A stretch of 47,362 nt of DNA from a virus, in the IMG/VR virus record IMGVR_UViG_3300020185_000077, positions 1 to 47,362 of that record. One strand, 5' to 3'. The position numbers and the translations under genes are program-made. Positions 1 through 6,547 of the stretch are shown here, piece by piece. Below the pieces are notes generated by a model. That model ran no database searches. It had not been told where the DNA came from and saw only the letters and a program-made list of their open reading frames with translations. The number at the start of each line of letters is the position of its first letter. The first letter of the stretch is position 1.

Positions 1-105
1 GATGGAGATACGATATATTACGATAAACATGCTGGACACGACATATCATGGAAAGATGTACTTTACCGAGTCATTCGTGATGGTGACGTAGTTCTAGTAG
101 ATTAA
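1..105 (+). CDS. Co-chaperonin GroES-like protein, C-terminal fragment
   Basis: Only the last 34 codons are present; the gene enters from the left edge in frame 1 and stops at TAA 103-105. The fragment has the closing pattern of GroES/Cpn10: GD-hydrophobic-Y-x-K-x-AG near its start, then a strand with YRVIRDGDVVLVD at the end. In the GroES family this is the last beta-barrel strand pair following the AG turn. Phage co-chaperonins (for example T4 gp31) pair with host GroEL to fold the major capsid protein, and a late-gene position fits that role. The mobile loop lies outside the window, so function rests on the C-terminal pattern only. Confidence 0.6.
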   Translation, partial: DGDTIYYDKHAGHDISWKDVLYRVIRDGDVVLVD

Positions 106-179
106 CCTAAGCCACAAACTTTAAACCCCAAAACCTCAAACAAACAAACAAATTATTAATTAACAAAAAAAACAAAATT
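106..179 (+). promoter_or_regulatory. A-rich leader before the 98-residue gene, with four CAAA repeats
   Basis: This is a 74-base gap without a gene. It holds CAAA repeated four times (137-152), then an almost pure A/T run up to the ATG at 180. No Shine-Dalgarno sequence is visible, as expected for a Bacteroidetes host, where A-rich leaders support initiation. I looked for the Bacteroidetes TAnnTTTG promoter box and did not find one. Confidence 0.35.
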
Positions 180-476
180 ATGAAAATGTTACATTTTGTA
201 GATGCAGCTGGAACTGATGAGAATTTTTTCCCAGCAGCTAATTGCAATCAAATTTCAGTAGCCGATGGTACTTCTTGTATCCTTTACTTTGCTAACACTG
301 GAGACGAAGCTGACCACGTAGTGGATTTAACTTGCTCAGAGCCTGAAACTGTTGCTTTAAGATTAGCCGAAGAGATTAGTGCGGGTCAAATCCAATATGG
401 AGGCGTGCTTAAAATCATCGCTGCAACAGCGCCTTTCGCAGATGTTTCTGCAGTAGCGTTTACTGCTGGAGCGTAG
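180..476 (+). CDS. Small hypothetical protein, possible virion component
   Basis: A 98-residue protein of unknown function. It is acidic and Ala-rich, without a signal peptide or membrane segment; alternating hydrophobic residues suggest mostly beta structure (a strand near residues 31-38, another near 74-82). An in-frame ATG two codons downstream (186) is an alternative start. A/T-rich bases precede the ATG. It lies between a GroES-like gene and a winged-helix gene. A small capsid-decoration or accessory virion protein is possible, but I see no motif that shows it. Confidence 0.6.
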   Translation: MKMLHFVDAAGTDENFFPAANCNQISVADGTSCILYFANTGDEADHVVDLTCSEPETVALRLAEEISAGQIQYGGVLKIIAATAPFADVSAVAFTAGA

Positions 477-479
477 TAG

Positions 480-920
480 ATGAGACTAACCGCGCAAGAT
501 TTGCGTGAAATGAATATCCTTAAGTATTACAGGCTCACTAGAAAGTGGGTCTGTAAAACTTACGGGTTAAAAGATGCAGATTTAGAATTATTAATTTATT
601 TAGATTGTAAAGGAAGATTTACACGAAACGATTTTATCAACGGAGTTTATACATACTCATGGGATAAAAACAGATGGGAGAGATTAAAACGAGAAGGTTG
701 GATCGAAACCTGGAGACACAGGAATAGAACTACAATTAAGTACTCAGTATTTAAAACTTCATGGAAATGCTCTCAAATGATTAGTAGGATATATAGAATC
801 CTATTAGGTGAGGAGGACTTACCCACTTCAGAAAGAAGTGTATTTTATAAAAATAAATCATATACAGATAAAGTTTACAACAAAGCTATAGATGATATGA
901 TTAAAGATAAAGATAGATAA
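480..920 (+). CDS. Winged-helix DNA-binding-like protein
   Basis: A 146-residue, basic, Trp- and Arg-rich protein. Residues about 28-95 look like a winged-helix unit: a helix (LKDADLELLIYLD), a turn with GRFTRNDF, a recognition-type helix (DKNRWERLKREGWIE), then a wing hairpin rich in R/H/N/T leading to TTIKYSVF. The layout recalls MarR-like folds. The C-terminal third is helical and charged. It starts three bases after the previous stop. It may be a transcription regulator of late genes or a DNA-packaging helper; the sequence does not decide. I recall similar proteins from uncultured marine phages. Confidence 0.65.
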   Translation: MRLTAQDLREMNILKYYRLTRKWVCKTYGLKDADLELLIYLDCKGRFTRNDFINGVYTYSWDKNRWERLKREGWIETWRHRNRTTIKYSVFKTSWKCSQMISRIYRILLGEEDLPTSERSVFYKNKSYTDKVYNKAIDDMIKDKDR

Positions 921-922
921 TT

Positions 923-1186
923 ATGCCAAATTTTGACAAAATGAAAAAACAAACTAGAAGTGGCGGTGGACCATTTAATATGGGTTCGTATGGTAAGGGT
1001 AAGAACCCTATATCAATGCTAGGCGATTTAGATAAAGACGGTAAAATGTCTGGATACGAAAATGCTAGACAAACAGCTATAGAGAAAAATACAAAAGGAG
1101 GACCAAAAATGAAATACGGTAGTCCAATGGATATGTATGGTAAAAAAGGATCTATGGCTATGAAGCACGGAAAGTATAAAAAATAA
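923..1186 (+). CDS. Small basic Gly/Lys-rich protein with EF-hand-like loop
   Basis: An 87-residue basic protein. Residues about 35-46 read D-L-D-K-D-G-K-M-S-G-Y-E, matching an EF-hand/dockerin calcium loop (acidic at positions 1, 3, 5 and 12, Gly at 6). The flanks are Gly/Lys/Met-rich and probably disordered (KMKYGSPMDMYGKKG near 62-76). It starts two bases after the previous stop and abuts the next gene with no gap. Similar short EF-hand proteins occur, as I recall, in marine phage structural blocks. Calcium binding is inferred from the loop only. Confidence 0.6.
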   Translation: MPNFDKMKKQTRSGGGPFNMGSYGKGKNPISMLGDLDKDGKMSGYENARQTAIEKNTKGGPKMKYGSPMDMYGKKGSMAMKHGKYKK

Positions 1187-1609
1187 ATGGGATTTAAACT
1201 AGGTAAAAATAGAGGTAACTATGCCGTAGGCGGTGAAATCAAAACAAAAATGCGTTTTGGTAAACAAGCTGGAGATCATGGTTCTGTACCCGGTACACCT
1301 GTTATCAGAGTGCCATTAGAAGAGGGTGTAATGGGTGAAGCCAATATGGATGGCACTATATATGTTAATGAACTAATAGAGCCTGGTAGTTTTGAAGACA
1401 GGCAGGTAATAAATCATGAGATGAGACATGCTACAGATATGAAGCTTGGTAAATTAGCTTATACTGACAATAGTGTAACTTATAATGGCGAAGAGTTTCC
1501 TAGAATGGATATAGATGGTGTAGATTCTATATTAGTAGATGGAGAATGGAAGGAAGCTGGAGATACTGGTTTTCCTTGGGAAAATGACGCTAATAACGGA
1601 AACAAATAA
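1187..1609 (+). CDS. Small zincin-like putative metallopeptidase (HEMRH)
   Basis: A 140-residue protein whose key motif is H77-E78-M-R-H81, the HExxH zinc site of zincin metallopeptidases: two zinc-ligand His and the catalytic Glu. It sits in a helix (RQVINHEMRHATDMKLG) as expected for the family. A third metal ligand is not obvious; D84 or a downstream acidic residue could serve. There is no signal peptide, so it would act in the cytoplasm or virion. The ATG follows the previous stop directly. It might cleave a virion precursor or help lysis, since holin-like genes follow, but the target is unknown. Confidence 0.6.
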   Translation: MGFKLGKNRGNYAVGGEIKTKMRFGKQAGDHGSVPGTPVIRVPLEEGVMGEANMDGTIYVNELIEPGSFEDRQVINHEMRHATDMKLGKLAYTDNSVTYNGEEFPRMDIDGVDSILVDGEWKEAGDTGFPWENDANNGNK

Positions 1610-1610
1610 T

Positions 1611-1832
1611 ATGTGGAGTTTATTTAAAGATAAAAACGAAATTAACGAGAAAAACGTAGTAGGATTTATATCATTCATAGTAATGGTATTATTTGCTATA
1701 GCTGATCTTGTGACTAGCTTTATATTTATAGATGGAGAGTTAGTAATTAACGAGGTGATATACAATTCATTTGTGTGGGTAACACTAGGGTGTTTTGGTA
1801 TTAGTTCATTTGAAAAAGTAAAAACAAAATAA
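1611..1832 (+). CDS. Small two-helix membrane protein, holin-like
   Basis: A 73-residue protein with two hydrophobic segments (about residues 16-38 and 50-64) separated by a short acidic loop. I chose the ATG at 1611 because it follows the upstream stop by one base; the in-frame ATG at 1539 would run 70 bases inside the metallopeptidase gene. It lies directly before a recognisable 3TM-type holin and ends almost identically (FEKVKTK against LEKVKK), with a similar hydrophobic layout. This suggests the two are paralogues, perhaps a holin and an antiholin or partner. Function is inferred from topology and position. Confidence 0.6.
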   Translation: MWSLFKDKNEINEKNVVGFISFIVMVLFAIADLVTSFIFIDGELVINEVIYNSFVWVTLGCFGISSFEKVKTK

Positions 1833-1833
1833 T

Positions 1834-2220
1834 ATGTTAGGCAAACTATTTTCCGGTGGAGCTGCTGATTTAGTAAAAAGCGTAGGCGGAGTAATAGACA
1901 ACCTACATACATCTAAAGAAGAAAAACTTGCTGCTGAACTTAAAATCAAGCAACTTATAAGTGATTATGAAGTAGAGATGGAGAAGAATATAACTTCTCG
2001 TTGGGAGGCAGATTTAAAATCAGACTCTTGGCTAAGTAAAAATGTTAGACCAATGGTATTGATTTTTTTAATAGTATGCACCATGCTATTGATATTTATA
2101 GATGCAGGTGCAATAAAATTTAACGTAAAGGATTCTTATATAGATCTTTTACAATTAGTATTAATAACTGTGATCGGTGCTTATTTTGGCGGTAGATCAT
2201 TAGAAAAAGTAAAAAAATAA
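1834..2220 (+). CDS. Holin, GTA/3TM-like family
   Basis: A 128-residue protein with the plan of the GTA-type 3TM holin family. There is an amphipathic N-terminus (GKLFSGGAADLVKSVGGVID), a charged helix of about 45 residues, a W-x(n)-SKNVRP junction, then hydrophobic segments at about 72-90 and 103-118, and a GGRSLEKVKK tail. Holins accumulate in the inner membrane and open it at the end of infection so that endolysin reaches the wall. No endolysin is recognisable nearby. It starts one base after the preceding membrane-protein gene. Confidence 0.75.
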   Translation: MLGKLFSGGAADLVKSVGGVIDNLHTSKEEKLAAELKIKQLISDYEVEMEKNITSRWEADLKSDSWLSKNVRPMVLIFLIVCTMLLIFIDAGAIKFNVKDSYIDLLQLVLITVIGAYFGGRSLEKVKK

Positions 2221-2224
2221 AAAT

Positions 2225-3007
2225 ATGGGATATTTTAATGTAGAAGCAAAACCTTTTATTCTACCAAGTGAGCAGCACGACGGTAACATAACTGACGCAC
2301 AAATTTTAGCCGACTGGACATCTTTTGAGATACCAAAAGGCGCTGCTAGATTACTAGGAATGACGATTTTGTATAGAGGTAAAAATGGCGCTGATGTCAC
2401 TCCAACTGATTTTGAAATTATTTGGGCCAAATCAAACCCCGATGGATCGGCACCAACTTCTTTAGGCGCTGTTACAGCCGCAGTAGGCGCGCCTGCAGTG
2501 GGTTCACCACCTTGGTTTAATCTTATACAAGCTAGATCTTACATTGATATAAGTAACGGTAGTAATGATGGTGATCTTACTTATTTAAACGTAATAGTGC
2601 CTCAATCTATAGGTGGGAGAATCGCAGATACGTACTTAAACGGTGGCGTAGGTAACACGATAGTTCTTCAAGGTGAACCTAACAGTGGGACAAACGTTGG
2701 GTATGATAAATTATATTGCGCTTTAATTGCAAAAGCTACTCACAATTGGGGAGCTTCAACTATAACTGTTAATGGAACTCCAGCTACAACAACAAACGTA
2801 ATGACTGTAGCAGACGTTGATGCAAGACTTATGTTTGCTCCAGGAGACGTAATATACGATGAAGATGACAGGCTTATGGGTACAGTTAAATCTATTGACT
2901 CTGCAACGCAAATAACATTTGAAAACAATCTAGCTAATGCTGGTGTAAACGATAAAGTTTTATACAACGGTAGTCCAATTACATTAGTGCTATCATTTGA
3001 ACAATAA
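2225..3007 (+). CDS. Putative virion structural protein
   Basis: A 260-residue beta-rich, acidic protein without signal peptide or membrane segment. The first 170 residues look like a jelly-roll or sandwich (ITDAQILADWTSFEIPKGAARLLG). Residues about 185-245 form a second unit with V-x-D-V-D-A-R-L, PGDVIYDEDDRLMGTV and ATQITFENNLA, a pattern seen in phage decoration and fibre proteins. A similar unit occurs in the 398-residue protein at 24704. It is probably a head-decoration or appendage protein; the exact place in the virion cannot be read. Confidence 0.6.
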   Translation: MGYFNVEAKPFILPSEQHDGNITDAQILADWTSFEIPKGAARLLGMTILYRGKNGADVTPTDFEIIWAKSNPDGSAPTSLGAVTAAVGAPAVGSPPWFNLIQARSYIDISNGSNDGDLTYLNVIVPQSIGGRIADTYLNGGVGNTIVLQGEPNSGTNVGYDKLYCALIAKATHNWGASTITVNGTPATTTNVMTVADVDARLMFAPGDVIYDEDDRLMGTVKSIDSATQITFENNLANAGVNDKVLYNGSPITLVLSFEQ

Positions 3008-3044
3008 ATAACAAAAACAATTAAATTAACTTAAATTAAATAAA

Positions 3045-3320
3045 ATGGCAAAAAAAGAAGAGGTGGTAGACCTTAAACCTGCAAAGATAACTGACGAACA
3101 GTTAAAGAGTATACAAGAAGTAGTAAGTAACATTAATAGAGGTCAGATCGAATTAGGCTCTATGGAAGTTAAGAAACACAACTTGATGCACCAGATTAAC
3201 GGTATTCAAGAAGAGTTAGGTAAATTACAAACTGAGCTTGAGAAAGAATATGGTACTGTAGATATCAACATCCAAGATGGAACAATAAATTACGATGTCG
3301 AAGCTGATAAGAAAGATTAG
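3045..3320 (+). CDS. Small coiled-coil protein
   Basis: A 91-residue Lys/Glu-rich protein. Residues about 15-72 form a probable continuous coiled coil (IQEVVSNINRGQIELGSMEV, then HQINGIQEELGKLQTELEKE), and the tail is acidic with short strands (VDINIQDGTINYDVE). An A/T-rich leader of 37 bases precedes it. Its last 26 bases overlap the next gene, so the two are probably translationally coupled. Small coiled-coil proteins at this place are common in marine phages, as I recall; the role is unknown. Confidence 0.65.
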   Translation: MAKKEEVVDLKPAKITDEQLKSIQEVVSNINRGQIELGSMEVKKHNLMHQINGIQEELGKLQTELEKEYGTVDINIQDGTINYDVEADKKD

Positions 3321-3516
3321 TATCGGATCAAATTATAAGAATGACGCTATGCACTATGCCGTGGGGCAAGAAGTGTATGGTGGTCATACTATCTGTGATA
3401 TCATAGAGGAAGATGATAAGTTTTCTATCTACATAAAAAAGAATAAAGACGTATTGCCTTGGAAAGATTTTAACAAGAACATGGCTGTATCTGTAGAGTA
3501 TAATCTAGAATACTAA
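3295..3516 (+). CDS. Conserved small phage protein
   Basis: A 73-residue protein. The conserved-looking core is IGSNYKNDAMHYAVGQEVYGG, followed by beta strands (ICDIIEEDDKFSIYIKKNK) and an aromatic acidic end (SVEYNLEY). The start at 3295 lies 26 bases inside the preceding gene; the only other in-frame ATG (3349) would remove the core, so I keep 3295. Its stop overlaps the next start by one base (TAATG). I recall close relatives in uncultured marine phages but no function. Confidence 0.6.
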   Translation: MSKLIRKISIGSNYKNDAMHYAVGQEVYGGHTICDIIEEDDKFSIYIKKNKDVLPWKDFNKNMAVSVEYNLEY

Positions 3517-4106
3517 TGAAAAGCGTATACAACTTTGTTGTTACGCCAAAAGGAGATAGATACAATAATACAAAAGAAGTAGATGGTGGAAAGCTTATTC
3601 TTAATACTGAGATATTTAACCATCAATATGTAAATAGAGAAGCTATTGTGGTATCTACACCTATGGTAGGACAAACAGATATAAAACCCGGTGACACAGT
3701 TATAGTTCATCACAATGTGTTTAGAAGATGGCACGATGTTAAGGGTAAAGAAAAGAACAGTAGAAGTTATTTTAATGAATCTACTTACTTTATAACACAA
3801 GATCAAATTTTTTTATATAAAAGAGATGATAAGTGGATAGCTCCAAAAGGATATTGCTTTGTAATACCTTTAAAAGCTACAGATCAGTTTAATACTAAAT
3901 CTGAAAAACCTTTACAAGGTATTGTTAAATACTCTGACGGTACAGTTGAGGTTGGGGATCTAGTTGGTTTTAGACCAAGTAGTGAATATGAGTTTATCGT
4001 TGATGGCGAGAGACTATTTCGAGTTTTATCTAATTTTATTACAATCAAATATGAACATCAAGGAAACGAAGAAACGTATAATCCAAGCTGGGCACAAAGC
4101 AGTTGA
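3516..4106 (+). CDS. Tandem GroES-like (Cpn10-fold) protein
   Basis: A 196-residue protein that reads as two GroES-like halves. Half one (about 5-105) has VTPKGDRYNNTKEVDGGKLI, then REAIVVSTP, DIKPGDTVIVHHN and YFITQDQIFLYKR, matching the order DRV, GGI, G-V-V, KxGDxV and the closing strand of GroES. Half two (about 108-182) has PKGYCFVIPLK, LQGIVKY, VEVGDLVGF and YEFIVDGERLFRVLSNFITIKYE, the same order. Plastid Cpn20 also carries two Cpn10 units, so this plan has a cellular parallel. It would cap host GroEL during capsid protein folding, or reuse the fold in the virion. The end of a separate GroES-like gene lies at 1-105. Confidence 0.55.
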   Translation: MKSVYNFVVTPKGDRYNNTKEVDGGKLILNTEIFNHQYVNREAIVVSTPMVGQTDIKPGDTVIVHHNVFRRWHDVKGKEKNSRSYFNESTYFITQDQIFLYKRDDKWIAPKGYCFVIPLKATDQFNTKSEKPLQGIVKYSDGTVEVGDLVGFRPSSEYEFIVDGERLFRVLSNFITIKYEHQGNEETYNPSWAQSS

Positions 4107-4329
4107 AGAACTTATTAAGGTAGGTGAAGAAGCTATTGTCACTGACTCTGAAGATGATCTAACAGCTGATAAATTAAAAAATGCCGCAGCTTCTAAAAAA
4201 CTAGCTATATTTGACGCATTTGAGATACTTAACAGAATTGAAGAAGAAGAAAATTTGCTTGAGGGTAAAACACCTGAAGAGGCAAAGGAAAAAACCTTTA
4301 AAGGATTCGCTGAAAGTAGATCTAAGTAA
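4051..4329 (+). CDS. Putative terminase small subunit
   Basis: A 92-residue, highly charged, helical protein immediately before the large terminase, whose ATG overlaps this stop by one base. I chose ATG 4051, which has an A/T-rich leader; an in-frame ATG at 3964 would overlap the GroES-like gene by 143 bases instead of 56. Residues about 4-30 (ETKKRIIQAGHKAVEELIKV) and 41-70 (TADKLKNAAASKKLAIFDAF) look like helices of a DNA-binding, oligomerising small terminase. The call rests on position and size; no DNA-binding motif is certain. Confidence 0.55.
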   Translation: MNIKETKKRIIQAGHKAVEELIKVGEEAIVTDSEDDLTADKLKNAAASKKLAIFDAFEILNRIEEEENLLEGKTPEEAKEKTFKGFAESRSK

Positions 4330-6542
4330 TGTACGAGCAAAGTTTAGTTAATACAGTAGAACCTGTTAAGAAAACTACTATCAGTAGACTTAACAAGGGT
4401 AAGAAATGGAAATACGGTTACAATAAAGAACACGACATTGTAGTGTTATCTCATAATGGGCAAATAGGTGAGATAATAGAAGTACAAGGACTAGTTATTG
4501 CGTTACCAAAAACTCCTAAAGAAATATACAAAGATCCGAAGAACAAATGGGTGAAATTCGAGTATCCCAAGGAGTTGCAAAGAATTAAAAATATATTCGA
4601 TTGGAGAAATTATCCGGAAAGCAGTAAAGAAAAATGGTACGATTATATAGACGAGGAGTTCAGAAGAAGGGAGGAAGGATTCTGGTTCACGAATAATGGT
4701 AAACCAACCTGGATAACAGGTACGCAATACATGTACTTGCAATGGAGTAAAATTGATGTAGGTGCTCCAGATTTTAGAGAGGCAAACAGATTGTTTTATA
4801 TATTCTGGGAAGCTTGTAAGGCAGACAAAAGATGTTACGGAATGTGCTACCTTAAAAACAGACGTTCTGGATTTTCTTTTATGTCGTCAGCGGAAACGGT
4901 TAATTTAGCCACTCTTGCAAGTGATAGTAGATTTGGTATCCTGTCTAAAACTGGATCAGATGCAAAGAAGATGTTTACGGACAAAGTAGTTCCTATATCA
5001 ATTAATTATCCTTTCTTTTTCAAACCCATCCAAGATGGTATGGATAGACCGAAGTCAGAGTTAGCTTATAGAGTACCAGCTAGTAAGTTTACAAGGAAAA
5101 AGATGTCAGCTACAGATGGCATGGAGGATATCGAGGGTTTAGACACAACTATTGACTGGAAAAACACTGGAGACAATAGTTATGATGGTGAGAAACTAGC
5201 TTTATTAGTTCATGATGAATCTGGTAAATGGGAGAGACCCGATAATATTTTAAATAACTGGAGGGTTACAAAAACATGTTTACGATTAGGTAGTAGAATT
5301 ATTGGTAAATGTATGATGGGCTCAACTTCAAACGCTCTAGACAAAGGTGGAGAAAACTTTAAAAAACTATATAATGCCTCAGATGTCACGAGAAGAAATA
5401 GAAACGGTCAGACAAAGTCTGGATTATACTCTCTTTTTATCCCAATGGAGTGGAACTACGAAGGATTTATTGATGAGTATGGAATTCCAGTCTTTACTAC
5501 TCCTGATATCGACAGACTTACACCAGACGGTGAATTAATAGATGTTGGTGTAATAGATAACTGGCAAAATGAGGTTGATGGTTTAAAAGATGATCAAGAT
5601 GCTTTAAACGAATTTTACCGTCAGTTTCCAAGAACGACTGAACACGCGTTTAGAGATGAAACAAAAAACAGTATATTTAACTTAGTTAAATTATACGAGC
5701 AGATAGATTACAACGAAGAGATGACTAGGACCCTAGGGATTACAACTGGTAATTTTCAATGGGTAAATGGAGTTAAAGATTCACAAGTTATATTTTACCC
5801 AGATCCAAAAGGTAGATTTAAAACTAGTTGGGTTCCACCTCAACAATTACAAAATAGAGTGGTACTTAAAAACGGTATTAAATATCCTGGCAACGAACAT
5901 ATGGGTGCTTTTGGTTGTGATAGTTACGATATATCAGGTACAGTGGATGGAGTTGGATCCAAAGGAGCTTTACACGGTTTAACCAGGTTTAGTATGGAAG
6001 ACGCTCCTGCTAACAGTTTCTTTTTAGAGTACTTGTCAAGACCACCAACAGCTGAGATGTTCTTTGAGGACGTTCTAATGGCTTTAGTATTTTATGGGAT
6101 GCCTATACTCGCAGAGAACAATAAACCTCGTCTCCTGTACTATCTGAGACGTAGAGGATATAGAGGTTTTAGTATGAATAGACCTGATAAGATATGGAAC
6201 AAATTATCTGTTGCAGAAAAAGAAGTTGGTGGCATACCCAACTCTTCTGAAGATATTAAGCAAGCTCACGCGGCGGCAATCGAGATGTATATACAAGATC
6301 ACGTTGGAATGAAACGAGATGGAACGTTTGGTGATTTGTATTTCAATGAACTTTTAAACGACTGGGCTAAGTTTGATATAAACAAAAGAACAAAGCATGA
6401 TGCGTCTATAAGTTCTGGTTTAGCTATAATGGCTAACAACAGACATTTATATGCGCCTAATGCAAAGGTTGAAAAACAACCACTAAATATAAACATTTCT
6501 AAGTATAGTAATACTGGAAGTAATTCACAAATAATCAAATAA
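4329..6542 (+). CDS. terL: Terminase large subunit (packaging ATPase-nuclease)
   Basis: A 737-residue packaging motor. ATPase half: a deviant Walker A at about 175-183 (LKNRRSGFS), Walker B with the catalytic acid at 294-298 (VHDES, E297), and a coupling motif GSTSN at 331-335. Nuclease half: RNase H-like acidic residues at D531/D534 (GCDSYD), an acidic strand-helix around 577-581 (FFEDV), and D691 in KHDASISSGLA. It cuts concatemeric DNA and pumps it through the portal. The length is above the 450-650 residues usual for TerL, with an N-terminal extension of about 120 residues. It follows the putative small subunit and precedes the portal. Confidence 0.9.
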   Translation: MYEQSLVNTVEPVKKTTISRLNKGKKWKYGYNKEHDIVVLSHNGQIGEIIEVQGLVIALPKTPKEIYKDPKNKWVKFEYPKELQRIKNIFDWRNYPESSKEKWYDYIDEEFRRREEGFWFTNNGKPTWITGTQYMYLQWSKIDVGAPDFREANRLFYIFWEACKADKRCYGMCYLKNRRSGFSFMSSAETVNLATLASDSRFGILSKTGSDAKKMFTDKVVPISINYPFFFKPIQDGMDRPKSELAYRVPASKFTRKKMSATDGMEDIEGLDTTIDWKNTGDNSYDGEKLALLVHDESGKWERPDNILNNWRVTKTCLRLGSRIIGKCMMGSTSNALDKGGENFKKLYNASDVTRRNRNGQTKSGLYSLFIPMEWNYEGFIDEYGIPVFTTPDIDRLTPDGELIDVGVIDNWQNEVDGLKDDQDALNEFYRQFPRTTEHAFRDETKNSIFNLVKLYEQIDYNEEMTRTLGITTGNFQWVNGVKDSQVIFYPDPKGRFKTSWVPPQQLQNRVVLKNGIKYPGNEHMGAFGCDSYDISGTVDGVGSKGALHGLTRFSMEDAPANSFFLEYLSRPPTAEMFFEDVLMALVFYGMPILAENNKPRLLYYLRRRGYRGFSMNRPDKIWNKLSVAEKEVGGIPNSSEDIKQAHAAAIEMYIQDHVGMKRDGTFGDLYFNELLNDWAKFDINKRTKHDASISSGLAIMANNRHLYAPNAKVEKQPLNINISKYSNTGSNSQIIK

Positions 6543-6547
6543 TAAAT

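Noticed and set aside
1539-1832. Longer start for the small membrane protein
   Set aside because: It would run 70 bases inside the metallopeptidase gene; ATG 1611 follows that gene's stop by one base and gives a clean membrane protein.
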